Shown one piece after another: positions 1 through 7,586 of a stretch of DNA of 55,443 bases; positions within the stretch are counted from its first letter, which is position 1, and each line of letters opens with the position of its first letter. Both the position numbers and the translations under genes were made by a program. The DNA is taken from positions 1-55,443 of the forward strand of contig JAEZCD010000135.1 of assembly GCA_023430145.1 (NCBI GenBank). Reading direction: 5' to 3'. The DNA comes from Pseudomonadota bacterium. GTDB taxonomy: Bacteria > Pseudomonadota > Alphaproteobacteria > Rhizobiales > Methylopilaceae. The notes beneath the pieces are model-generated. The model worked only from the letters and a program-made list of their open reading frames with translations. It was not told where the DNA came from and ran no database searches.

Positions 1-41
1 TCGACTAGTCGTCGGCAGCGTCCGATGTGTATAAGACACAG
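1..41 (+). other. Residual Illumina Nextera index plus read-1 adapter (not genomic)
   Basis: Bases 9-41 match the 33-base Nextera read-1 transposase adapter at 31 of 33 positions. The mismatches are C for A at 23 and C for G at 37. The preceding eight bases, TCGACTAG, equal the i5 index sequence I recall as S513. Adapter and index in the right order at the very start of a contig mean untrimmed library sequence. The genome starts at about base 42, only two bases before the stop codon of the first gene. Confidence 0.93.
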
Positions 42-43
42 CC

Positions 44-328
44 TCAGCTCTCGCGGTCGGTCCGACCGACGCCCGAGGACTCGCCGCCCTTGCGTCCCGC
101 CTGCGCGGCGAGATCGCGATTCCTCGAGAAGCTCCGATCGACGTCGGCGACGCTCTGGCCGCCCTTGCGGCCGGCCGCGGCGGCCAGCTCACGGTTCTGC
201 GAGAAGCTGCGCTTCTCCGGGGGAACGCTCTCCCCACCCTTGCGGGCGATCGCCCGCTGCTTGTGCTGGTCCATGGCGGCGAAGCCTCGCGCTGCCGGGG
301 ATTTCGTGGGAGCCCGTTCCTGAGCCAT
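44..328 (-). CDS. KGG-repeat general stress protein
   Basis: A 94-residue hydrophilic basic protein with three spaced RKGG motifs (RKGGES, RKGGQS, RKGGES) separated by SF(S)xNRxLAA-type segments. This is the stress-induced KGG repeat family (YciG/GsiB-like), which is small, soluble, probably intrinsically disordered, and has no known enzyme activity. The ATG at 328 is chosen because AGGAGGT lies seven bases upstream; a longer reading from 364 lacks this. The stop (44-46) is intact although the contig end is three bases away. An EcfG-type promoter at 390-414 fits induction by the general stress response. Family sure; precise role unknown. Confidence 0.9.
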   Translation of the reverse strand: MAQERAPTKSPAARGFAAMDQHKQRAIARKGGESVPPEKRSFSQNRELAAAAGRKGGQSVADVDRSFSRNRDLAAQAGRKGGESSGVGRTDRES

Positions 329-379
329 CGATTGACCTCCTGATGCGAGACCGGCCGGCGACACGCGTCGCCGCCACGG

Positions 380-628
380 TCAAGGTCGCAACGTGCGCCG
401 CTCGGATTGGTTCCCGCCGTCTCCGGCGCTCGTCGTCGACTGCTGCAAGGACGGCGCATCGAGTTGGCGCAGCAGCTCGACGATCGGACCCGGCAGCGGC
501 TCCGCCGCCACGTCCTCGAATGCCTGCCGCAGCATGGCGCTGACGGCGTAGTGCTGACCTTGGAACCGCGGACCGACGAGCCATTCGCCGGTCCCGGAGA
601 TGCTTGCGTCAGTATGATCACCGCTCAC
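380..628 (-). CDS. NepR-like anti-sigma factor family protein
   Basis: An 82-residue protein whose middle (about residues 31-57, LRQAFEDVAAEP then LPGPIVELLRQLD) resembles the NepR core pattern LRxxYdxvxxEPvPxrflxLLxxLd. NepR binds and inhibits the sigma factor EcfG until PhyR sequesters it; that is family knowledge, and this copy's partner is unknown. It starts with GTG at 628. An EcfG-type promoter lies 33-58 bases upstream, so it would itself be stress induced. Neither phyR nor ecfG is next to it here, so it is probably a paralogue or feedback copy. The terminal thirds show no other domain. The match is by eye, so the assignment is moderate. Confidence 0.55.
   Translation of the reverse strand: MSGDHTDASISGTGEWLVGPRFQGQHYAVSAMLRQAFEDVAAEPLPGPIVELLRQLDAPSLQQSTTSAGDGGNQSERRTLRP
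390..414 (-). promoter_or_regulatory. EcfG-type general stress promoter for the KGG-repeat gene
   Basis: Read on the minus strand: GGAAC (414-410), a 16-base spacer, then CGTT (393-390). This is the full consensus of the alphaproteobacterial general stress sigma factor EcfG. The predicted transcript starts near 383, giving a leader of about 55 bases before the ATG at 328. The promoter lies inside the last codons of the NepR-like gene. Confidence 0.75.
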
Positions 629-660
629 AGGTGTCTGCCTCGTGGTGGTTTCCTCGATGC

Positions 661-686
661 AACGCCGGACGCAGAGACCCTGTTCC
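661..686 (-). promoter_or_regulatory. EcfG-type general stress promoter for the NepR-like gene
   Basis: On the minus strand GGAAC (686-682) is followed by a 17-base spacer and CGTT (664-661). The expected start near 653 leaves about 25 bases before the GTG at 628. This is a second full consensus match within 300 bases, in the same orientation as the first. Confidence 0.72.
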
Positions 687-1045
687 CAAGGTCTCGCGCG
701 GTGATGGTGGGCGAGAAATGCTTCGCCCCTGGCTCGCAGGTGATGCCGGTCGGGCGTTTGAGCCGTCTCGGTCGCCAGCTGTCGTCCCCGCCGCCACCGA
801 ACGTCTGTCCCCCGCGATCTCCCCGCCCGGCTCTCGGAATTTTTGTCGCCGCACCCGGGCGGACGGTCGGGCTTCGTCCTGCGGTTCGCGAAGGCCGGAC
901 CTGCGGACCAATCCCTTGATCGGCAACACGCTTTCGCTTACCGCGATGCTCGCGGCGCGTAGCGGCAGCGGCCATACCGATCGCGCCCCGCACCCGCCCG
1001 CGCCGACCACCCCCTGGGCCCCACCGAGACGAGCGAGACGCCTGC
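687..1045. other. Gap between divergent genes, no gene recognised
   Basis: Between the stress promoter and nhaA I see only overlapping open frames of arginine/proline-rich composition, typical of GC-rich non-coding or antisense frames. No start/RBS combination, RNA gene or repeat stands out. It should hold the promoter of nhaA, which I could not place. Confidence 0.5.
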
Positions 1046-2869
1046 ATGTCCGAAATGGGGCTCACCAACCGCCTCGACCGTCCCGTCGACGAAGCCCGCG
1101 ACCATGTGCTCGGCCCGCGGACGGCCGAGATCACGCTCGTCGAGTACGGCAGCTATGCATGCCCCTATTGCCGCGCGGCCAATGACGAGATCGCCTCGGT
1201 GCGCGACCGCTTCGGCGACCGGCTGCGTTACGTCTTCCGCCACCGGCCGCTGACCGGCAGCGACATCGCCCGCCGGGCCGCCGAGCTCGCCGAGCGGGCA
1301 GAGGATCCCGAGGATTTCTGGCGCGCCCATGTCGAGCTGATGACGCGCTCGCCGGAGCTGACCGAGGACGACCTCGTCTCGGTCGCCCGGGATCTCGGCG
1401 TCCGCGAGGACGCCACGGAAAGCGCGGAAAAGGCACGCCGACGCGTCGAGGCGGACGAGCGCAGCGCACGGGCGAGCGGCGTCCGCGTCACGCCGACCTT
1501 CTTCATCAATGGCCGCCGCTATGACGGCCCGTGGGACCAGAACACCTTCTCCGAGGCCCTGCTCGGCACGCTCGGCCATCGGATGCGCATCGCCGCGCTC
1601 GACTTCGTGAGCTGGGGGCCGTCGGCCGGCCTGCTTCTCTTGCTGGCGACGCTGCTCGCGGTCGCCCTGACCAACTCGCCGCTCGCCGGCGCCTACGAGA
1701 GCTTCTGGGAGCAGCCGCTCGGCGTCTCGCTCGGCGAGCACGCCTTCGCCATGTCGCTCCGGCACTGGGTGAACGACGGCCTGCTGACGATCTTCTTTCT
1801 CGTCGTCGGCCTCGAGATCAAGCGGGAGTTCACGGTCGGGCACCTCGCCCGTCCGCGCGCCGCGGCGCTGCCGATCGCCGCGGCGATCGGCGGCATGCTG
1901 GTGCCGGCGCTCATCTACATCGCCATCATCCCCGGCGGCCCGTTGGCGCACGGCTGGGGCGTGCCGATGGCGACCGACACCGCATTCGCGATCGCCCTCA
2001 TCGCCATGCTCGGCCACCGGGTGCCGGTGGAGCTGCGCATCTTCCTCACCGCGGCGGCGATCGTCGACGACATCGGGGCCATCGCGGTGGTCGCCGTCTT
2101 CTACTCGCACGGCCTGAATCTTCTGGCGCTCGCCGCGGCGGCCGCGATCACCGGTTGCCTCGCGTTGCTCAACCGCAGCCGCGTCTACCGTGTAGCGCCT
2201 TATGCGCTGCTCGGCCTCGCGCTCTGGGCCTGCGTGCTGGCGAGCGGGCTGCACGCGACGCTCGCCGGCATCGTGCTCGCGCTGTTCATCCCCACCCGCC
2301 CGCCGGCGAACCTGCGGGCGCTCACCGCGCAGGCCGAGACGATCATTGCCGCCGAGGCGGCGGAGGGCGAGGTGCTGCGCCACGGCCCCTCGCTGCCGGC
2401 CATGCGGGCGCTCGATGCGATCCACGACCGCATCGAATCGCCGGCCGAGCGCCTCCTGCGGCACGCCGGCGCGCGGTCGAGCTATGCCGTGCTGCCGCTG
2501 TTCGCGCTCGCCAATGCCGGCGTCGCCGTGTCGGGCGAGATGCTCGCCGGGCACGGCCTGCTGATCGCGGCCATCGTGCTCGGCCTCTTCGTAGGCAAGC
2601 CGCTCGGCCTCGTCGCCGCCTGCCTCGCGGCGGTCCGCCTCGGCGCTGCGATGAAGCCGGACGCCTATTCCTGGCGCCAGCTCACCGGCGCCGGCGCGCT
2701 CGCCGGGATCGGCTTCACCATGTCGCTGTTCATTGCCGGCGAGGCGTTTCCGAACGAGCTGGACTTCGCCGCGGCGAAGATCGCCGTCTTCGCGGCGTCG
2801 ATTCTTTCCGCCCTCGCCGGGGTGGCGCTGCTGTGGCGGCCGCAGCGCATGGACGATACCGGCGGCTGA
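1046..2869 (+). CDS. nhaA: Na+/H+ antiporter NhaA with N-terminal thioredoxin-like (DsbA-type) domain
   Basis: A 607-residue inner-membrane sodium/proton antiporter. Residues 20-185 form a thioredoxin-4/DsbA-like domain with a CPYC redox motif (39-42) and a TP pair at 149-150 matching the cis-proline loop. Residues about 190-600 are NhaA, with the adjacent aspartates D341-D342 in the AIVDDIGAI motif equivalent to the E. coli D163/D164 ion site. The N-terminal domain has no signal peptide, so its location (cytosolic or exported) is uncertain. Fusions of this kind are known in the family. An alternative start is the ATG at 1055. The next gene follows after 98 bases on the same strand. Confidence 0.95.
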   Translation: MSEMGLTNRLDRPVDEARDHVLGPRTAEITLVEYGSYACPYCRAANDEIASVRDRFGDRLRYVFRHRPLTGSDIARRAAELAERAEDPEDFWRAHVELMTRSPELTEDDLVSVARDLGVREDATESAEKARRRVEADERSARASGVRVTPTFFINGRRYDGPWDQNTFSEALLGTLGHRMRIAALDFVSWGPSAGLLLLLATLLAVALTNSPLAGAYESFWEQPLGVSLGEHAFAMSLRHWVNDGLLTIFFLVVGLEIKREFTVGHLARPRAAALPIAAAIGGMLVPALIYIAIIPGGPLAHGWGVPMATDTAFAIALIAMLGHRVPVELRIFLTAAAIVDDIGAIAVVAVFYSHGLNLLALAAAAAITGCLALLNRSRVYRVAPYALLGLALWACVLASGLHATLAGIVLALFIPTRPPANLRALTAQAETIIAAEAAEGEVLRHGPSLPAMRALDAIHDRIESPAERLLRHAGARSSYAVLPLFALANAGVAVSGEMLAGHGLLIAAIVLGLFVGKPLGLVAACLAAVRLGAAMKPDAYSWRQLTGAGALAGIGFTMSLFIAGEAFPNELDFAAAKIAVFAASILSALAGVALLWRPQRMDDTGG

Positions 2870-2967
2870 GTGCGTCCGAAGGCTGCGTCCGCGCGGCCGA
2901 CCGCTTGCGTCGCCGGACTTTCGCGGCAGAAGTGGCCCGGAGCAGCCCACTTCGAGGGTAGAACGCC

Positions 2968-4056
2968 ATGGGCACGGAAGCGCGCCGCTTCACGACGGTC
3001 TTCCAGGCCTGCGTCCTCGCCGCCCTCGTCGGCTGGCTTCTCGTCATCGGCAAGGATCTCATCCTGCCGATCTTCGTGGCGGTGATCGCGACCTATGTCC
3101 TGACCTCGGCGGCCGGCGCTATGGCCCGGCTTCCCGTGCTGGGTCGCCTGCCACCGCTCGTCCATCGGATTCTCCTCGCCGTCGCCTTCACCCTTTGCCT
3201 CGTCGGCTTCGGCGGCGTCGTGGCCGTGACCGTCGACCAGCTCATGGCCGCGGGGCCTGCCTACACGGCCAATCTGCAGGCGTTCGCGGAGCGGCTCGCC
3301 GATGCCGTCGGGCTCGAGAAGCTGCCGACCTGGGACGAGGTTCGGACGACGGTCGGGCCTCAGGTCGACCTGAAGGAACTGCTGCTCGGCCTGCTTGGCT
3401 CGCTCACCAACGTCGGCAGCGGCGTCTTCCTGATCGCCATGTACACGATCTTTCTCATCGCCGAGCAGGGCAGCCTGCGGGCGCGGCTGGCAGTGGCTTT
3501 CCCCGACGGAGAGCGGACGCGGCGGATGCAGCGGCTGTTCGCCGACACCAACCGCCAGATCGCCGAATACCTCGCCGTCAAGACGCTGATCAACGCCATC
3601 CTCGGCGCCGTCTCCTTTGTTCTCATGCTCCTCGTGGGGCTCGATTTCGCGCTGTTCTGGGCGGTGCTGATCGGCCTCTTCAACTACATCCCGTTCGTCG
3701 GCACCGTCGCCATCCTCTTCCCGATCCTGCTGTCGATCGCCCAGTTCGGATCGCTGACGACGACGCTGATCCTCGCCGCGCTGCTGGCGCTGGCGCAGCT
3801 CCTGTCCGACAACGTGCTCGAGCCGAAGCTGTTCTCGCGGCAGCTCAACCTCAGCCCCTTCGTCATCATCGTGGCGCTGTCGTTCTGGACTGCGCTCTGG
3901 GGTCTGCCCGGGGCGATCCTCGCGATCCCCATCACCTCGATGATGGTGATCGTCTTCGCGGCGTTTCCCGAGACGCGATTCCTCGCCGTGCTGCTCGCCG
4001 AGCATGTCGAGGACGCCGGCGACCCGCGGCCGGGCGAGCCGGGCGCAGGCAGCTAG
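2968..4056 (+). CDS. AI-2E family transporter (PerM/TqsA-like)
   Basis: A 362-residue integral membrane protein of the AI-2E transporter family (PF01594). It has two N-terminal helices, a soluble stretch at about residues 70-130, then further helices, including the conserved segment around FNYIPFVG and a late LPGAILAIPI motif. Members export signalling or other small molecules or act as ion antiporters; the substrate here cannot be told. GAGGGT nine bases before the ATG supports the start. It probably shares a stress or ion-homeostasis role with nhaA upstream. Confidence 0.9.
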   Translation: MGTEARRFTTVFQACVLAALVGWLLVIGKDLILPIFVAVIATYVLTSAAGAMARLPVLGRLPPLVHRILLAVAFTLCLVGFGGVVAVTVDQLMAAGPAYTANLQAFAERLADAVGLEKLPTWDEVRTTVGPQVDLKELLLGLLGSLTNVGSGVFLIAMYTIFLIAEQGSLRARLAVAFPDGERTRRMQRLFADTNRQIAEYLAVKTLINAILGAVSFVLMLLVGLDFALFWAVLIGLFNYIPFVGTVAILFPILLSIAQFGSLTTTLILAALLALAQLLSDNVLEPKLFSRQLNLSPFVIIVALSFWTALWGLPGAILAIPITSMMVIVFAAFPETRFLAVLLAEHVEDAGDPRPGEPGAGS

Positions 4057-4223
4057 ACGCCATTGCCTGCTCCTGACCGCGCGGGAGCGGCGCGCTGCCC
4101 GGCGATGGTGTCGCGACCGCCATCGGCGGCGTCTGCACCTCTGCCCTCCGGCCCCCTGCAACAGCCGTCGTGCGGCCGCCGGCGTGAGCGGCGGCACGAC
4201 GAGCGCGACAGCGTACCAATCGG

Positions 4224-6296
4224 CTACTCCGGCACGTGAAGGGTCTTGCCGCCGAAGACGATCCGATCAGTTGGCGACGGCGTGAACGAGATCGGCGGCA
4301 CGTTGGCGGCGGTGATCGCAGGCGCGGCGCCTGGAGCACCGCCGCGCGGTATCGTTCGCACGACCTGGCTCGGCGCGAGCGGCGCACCTTGCTTCAGATG
4401 CGCGTACATCATGTTGAGCGCCTGAATGCCGTAGACGTGCAGCGGCACGTAGCGCGTGTCGTAACCGGCGAGCGGCAAGAACGCCTCGAAATGCTGCGCG
4501 TTGGTGACCTCGTAATAGTGCAGCCTGCTGCGGTGGCGCTCCTGGAGCTTGTTGAGCCCGTAATAGGGCCGCGAGGAGTGGTTGACCGGCACGAGGTTGT
4601 CGGCGCGGCCATGGACGATGATCGCCGGCTTGCCCTGCAGGCGGCCGGTGCGCTTCACCTCCGCTATTCCCAGCCGCACGCGCAACGCCTGTGCGGACTT
4701 GCCGTCGAACAGCCGGCGCAGGCAGAGGGCGCCGTCGAAATTGTAGTCGGCGGCGCCGGTCGAGGGCGAGATCGAGATCGGGTCGAGCCGCGCGCCGCCG
4801 ACCGAGTCGTTGTTGACGAGGTTGATGCCGCTCGTCGGCGGGACGCCGTTGCCGGTGGCGAAGATCTGGGCGACGGCGGCCAGCGCGACCGGCCCCGGCG
4901 TGCTGCCCGGCCCAGTGGTGCCGCCCATGCTGAGGCCGCACAGATTGTCCGTCACGCGGAAGCGGCCATGCGCGTTGGCGTAGGTGGTGGCGACTGCGGG
5001 CGCCACCTGGAAGCTGTAGTGCGAGAGGTTGAGCAAGTTGCTTTCTGGCTCCCAGCCGCTGTCGTTCAGGATGGCTTGCGCCTCCTCCGCCTGATCGGCG
5101 AGCGTCCCGCTGGCGAGCAGACCGTTCGCGCGCAGCGCGGCACAGCGGGCGGTGGCCGCGGCCGGATTGAACAGGGCCGGGAACGGCGAGTCGGCGTTGG
5201 AGGCCGCGAGCGCCGCGCAAGGCTGAAAGAGGTTGGCGAGCGTGATGTAGTCGTAGAGCCCCTTGCTGTGGGCGGGGATCGGCGTGTTTCCGCGCCGGAT
5301 GACGAGGGAGCGGCGGCGGATCGGCTGCACCTGCGGCTCGGACACGACGACGCCGTCGATCAGGCCGGCCTTGTCGAGCTCGGCCGCGGCCAGCGACGCG
5401 CCGCCGCCGTTCGAGACGCTCGATGCGATCACCAGGGCGCCGCGTCCGGCGTGGCGGCCTCCTCCCGAGTGCCGGATGCCGAAGCGATCCTCCAAGAGAT
5501 GGAAGGCGAAGCGGATCGACTGCAGCACGTCGACGCCCCAATCCTTCTCAGGATTGCGCTCCGAATGCGCATGCTTGTAGGCGAAGCGGAACGGGTAGGC
5601 GGCGGCGAAGGCCGCACGCTCGGCGGCCGTCAGCCGCGCCGTGAAGCTCGAGTCGGGGCCGGCCGCGCCCGCGTCCTCACGCAGGCCGTCGATCAGGTTG
5701 ACGCTGTCGTCCTCGAGGTCGTGGGCGCCGTTGCCGGTTCCCTTGTCGGTGTAGGCGACGGCGCAGCCGCGCTTGAGGCCCCACTCGCCCGTCGTGCCGA
5801 TGGCGCCATAGACGCCGCGCGAGCCCGAGGAGGGAGCTGCGACGATACAGGCGTTCTGCGCATCGAAGCTCGCCGGGATCTGCACCATCATGGTGACGTT
5901 CTTGTGCCCCTTGCCGTCGTCGGCAAAGGCGAGGCATTCCTCGCCGGCGATCTTGCCTTCGCCCAGCGTGTCGCCGCCGACGAGATCGATATTGGGGCCG
6001 AACAGCACGCCATAGCCGCCATTCGCCGTCATGTCGGAGAGCGCGCGGTAGTTGGTGTAGATCGCGAGCCGCCGCAGCTCGGCCGCGGTGGGATCGGTCG
6101 GGACGGCAATCGGCGGGGCCGCGCCCTGAAGGCCGGTCTTGCCGAGACCCGCCGTCAAGAGGTCGTCCGTGGTGCCGTCATAGGTCCGGCAGACGAGGCT
6201 GTCCGGTACGAAGACTCTCTTGCCGTCCGCGAAAGCCGTGCTCCCCACGAGGAGGGGTACCAGCAGGGCCAGACTGTAGGGGCTTCTCAAGCTCAT
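4224..6296 (-). CDS. Secreted D-(-)-3-hydroxybutyrate oligomer hydrolase
   Basis: A 690-residue protein with a signal peptide (residues 1-23, ending AFA) that resembles the 3-hydroxybutyrate oligomer hydrolase family (PF10605). These enzymes cleave the short oligomers left by polyhydroxybutyrate depolymerases into 3-hydroxybutyrate. A likely nucleophile region is SVSNGG at 293-298, an atypical lipase box. Long conserved blocks around EWGLKRGC, NPEKDWGVDVLQSIRFAF and IVHGRADNLVPVNH fit an alpha/beta hydrolase with its late Asp and His. The start at 6296 has GGAGGA seven bases upstream; the reading frame continues far upstream but without a ribosome site. It stands alone, convergent with the preceding gene. 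Confidence 0.85.
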   Translation of the reverse strand: MSLRSPYSLALLVPLLVGSTAFADGKRVFVPDSLVCRTYDGTTDDLLTAGLGKTGLQGAAPPIAVPTDPTAAELRRLAIYTNYRALSDMTANGGYGVLFGPNIDLVGGDTLGEGKIAGEECLAFADDGKGHKNVTMMVQIPASFDAQNACIVAAPSSGSRGVYGAIGTTGEWGLKRGCAVAYTDKGTGNGAHDLEDDSVNLIDGLREDAGAAGPDSSFTARLTAAERAAFAAAYPFRFAYKHAHSERNPEKDWGVDVLQSIRFAFHLLEDRFGIRHSGGGRHAGRGALVIASSVSNGGGASLAAAELDKAGLIDGVVVSEPQVQPIRRRSLVIRRGNTPIPAHSKGLYDYITLANLFQPCAALAASNADSPFPALFNPAAATARCAALRANGLLASGTLADQAEEAQAILNDSGWEPESNLLNLSHYSFQVAPAVATTYANAHGRFRVTDNLCGLSMGGTTGPGSTPGPVALAAVAQIFATGNGVPPTSGINLVNNDSVGGARLDPISISPSTGAADYNFDGALCLRRLFDGKSAQALRVRLGIAEVKRTGRLQGKPAIIVHGRADNLVPVNHSSRPYYGLNKLQERHRSRLHYYEVTNAQHFEAFLPLAGYDTRYVPLHVYGIQALNMMYAHLKQGAPLAPSQVVRTIPRGGAPGAAPAITAANVPPISFTPSPTDRIVFGGKTLHVPE

Positions 6297-6390
6297 CGCT
6301 TCCTCCAGTGCTGCCTTCGATATGGATGCCGTCATGGATCGGCCGGGGTGCCGCGACCCGTCCGCGTCGCGTCCTCCGGCCGAGGCGACC

Positions 6391-6418
6391 ACTATGCTCG
6401 GCTCGCATAACAATCCAA
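6391..6418 (-). promoter_or_regulatory. Possible sigma-70 promoter of the oligomer hydrolase gene
   Basis: On the minus strand TTGGAT (6418-6413) and CATAGT (6396-6391) are separated by 16 bases, about 95 bases before the start codon. The surrounding 6297-6598 stretch (302 bases) holds no gene I can support. Confidence 0.3.
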
Positions 6419-6598
6419 AGTCGGCAGCAACCGACGCGAGAGCGCCGTCAGCTCCAGTGGGAGGATTCCGAGAGGGCCGGAGCCGCCAGGCGGCTGGTCG
6501 CAGGAGGGGGCTTGTTCGCCGGCTCTGGACGCGATCCGGACTGGAGGGGCTATGTCGCGACCGGGCGACCGCCTTCCGGCGACATCCCCGGCGGTCTG

Positions 6599-7444
6599 CT
6601 ATCCGTGCCCGATGGCGGACACGAGCGCCTGCACGAGCGCGATGGCGCCGGAGATCGGGCGAAACTGGCCGGTGGCGGCATTGTCGACGAAGAAGGTGAG
6701 GCGCGCATGCCGCGCGAGGGGGCTGTCGGGCGAGTCCGTCAGCGCCAGCACCGGCTTGCCGCTGAGATGGCAGTCGACGACGACATCGACCACGGGCTCC
6801 GAATAGGGCGGGAAGGCGATGGCGACCAGAAGATCGTTCGGCGTCATGTTGGCGACCTGCTGGGCCGCCATGCCGCCGCCGAAGTCGAGCAGGCTGCACT
6901 GGCGCTCCGAGCGGGCGAGGCCGTAGGCGAGATAGGTGGCGATGGCGCGCGAGCGCCGCAGCCCGGCGATGTAGATGTGGCGGCTACGCTCCAGCAACTC
7001 GACGGCGCGGGCGAGATCCTCGGTGGGGATGGTGTCGCGCACTTCCTCGAGCGATGCGATCAGGGCGGCGGCCGAGCTGCGCAGGAGCGCCGCGACGTCC
7101 GCCGGCGCGCGCCCGGCCTGCTTGGCGTAGACCTGCTCGCGCATGTCCGCCGCGCCCTCGATCAGGCGATGGCGGAAGATGCGCTGCATCTCCGAGAAGC
7201 CGCTGTAGCCGAACTCCTTGGCGAAGCGGATCAGCGTCGAGGGCTGCACGCCGAGCTCGCCGGCGATCGTCGCCGTGGTCTTGAGGGCGAAACCGCCGGG
7301 CTGTTCGAGGGCGGCGCGAGCGATGCGCTGCAGGTGCGGGCTCAGCTCGTCGAAGCGCGCGCGCATGCGCGACCGCAGCGCCTCGAATGTCTCGGGGCTC
7401 TGCGGATGGGAATGGTCGACGCTGGCGATCGAGATCCCTTTCAA
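6599..7444 (-). CDS. MurR/RpiR family transcriptional regulator
   Basis: A 281-residue regulator with an N-terminal HTH_6 domain (about residues 25-100, including TIAGELGVQPSTLIRFAKEF) and a C-terminal SIS sugar-phosphate-binding domain (about 125-265). RpiR proteins usually sense phosphorylated sugars or related polyols. It is divergent from the ABC transporter operon starting at 7587, which it probably controls through the AT-rich palindromes at 7517-7544. The start is TTG at 7444 with only GGGGA nine bases upstream; an internal ATG about 26 codons later is possible but would clip the HTH domain. Confidence 0.9.
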   Translation of the reverse strand: MKGISIASVDHSHPQSPETFEALRSRMRARFDELSPHLQRIARAALEQPGGFALKTTATIAGELGVQPSTLIRFAKEFGYSGFSEMQRIFRHRLIEGAADMREQVYAKQAGRAPADVAALLRSSAAALIASLEEVRDTIPTEDLARAVELLERSRHIYIAGLRRSRAIATYLAYGLARSERQCSLLDFGGGMAAQQVANMTPNDLLVAIAFPPYSEPVVDVVVDCHLSGKPVLALTDSPDSPLARHARLTFFVDNAATGQFRPISGAIALVQALVSAIGHG

Positions 7445-7500
7445 GGCGAGTTTTCCCCATTGGGTCGCGCGAGAGGCTCATCTCGGCTGCAACCCCGCGA

Positions 7501-7544
7501 TTGACAAGAGTAGAACGAATATTCATTCTTGAGAAGAATTATTC
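7501..7544 (+). promoter_or_regulatory. Promoter and palindromic operator between rpiR-type gene and ABC operon
   Basis: TTGACA at 7501-7506 is followed after 17 bases by a weak -10 (CATTCT). Overlapping it is an AT-rich cluster in a GC-rich genome: the perfect palindrome GAATATTC (7517-7524), the inverted repeat ATTCTT-GAG-AAGAAT (7525-7539), and a further ATTC at 7541-7544. Repeated GAAT/ATTC half-sites are what an RpiR dimer or tetramer site would look like. Binding is inferred from position. Confidence 0.55.
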
Positions 7545-7586
7545 AACTCGGTCGGCAAGACCGGCGATCGTCCAAGGGAGGAACGC

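Noticed and set aside
938..2950. 670-residue open frame antisense to nhaA
   Set aside because: Arg/Gly/Asp-rich composition typical of antisense frames in GC-rich genes, no family resemblance, and full overlap with a clear antiporter gene.
6297..6899. N-terminal extension of the oligomer hydrolase to 6899
   Set aside because: It would overlap the RpiR-type gene and precede the signal peptide; GGAGGA and an ATG at 6296 give a standard exported protein.
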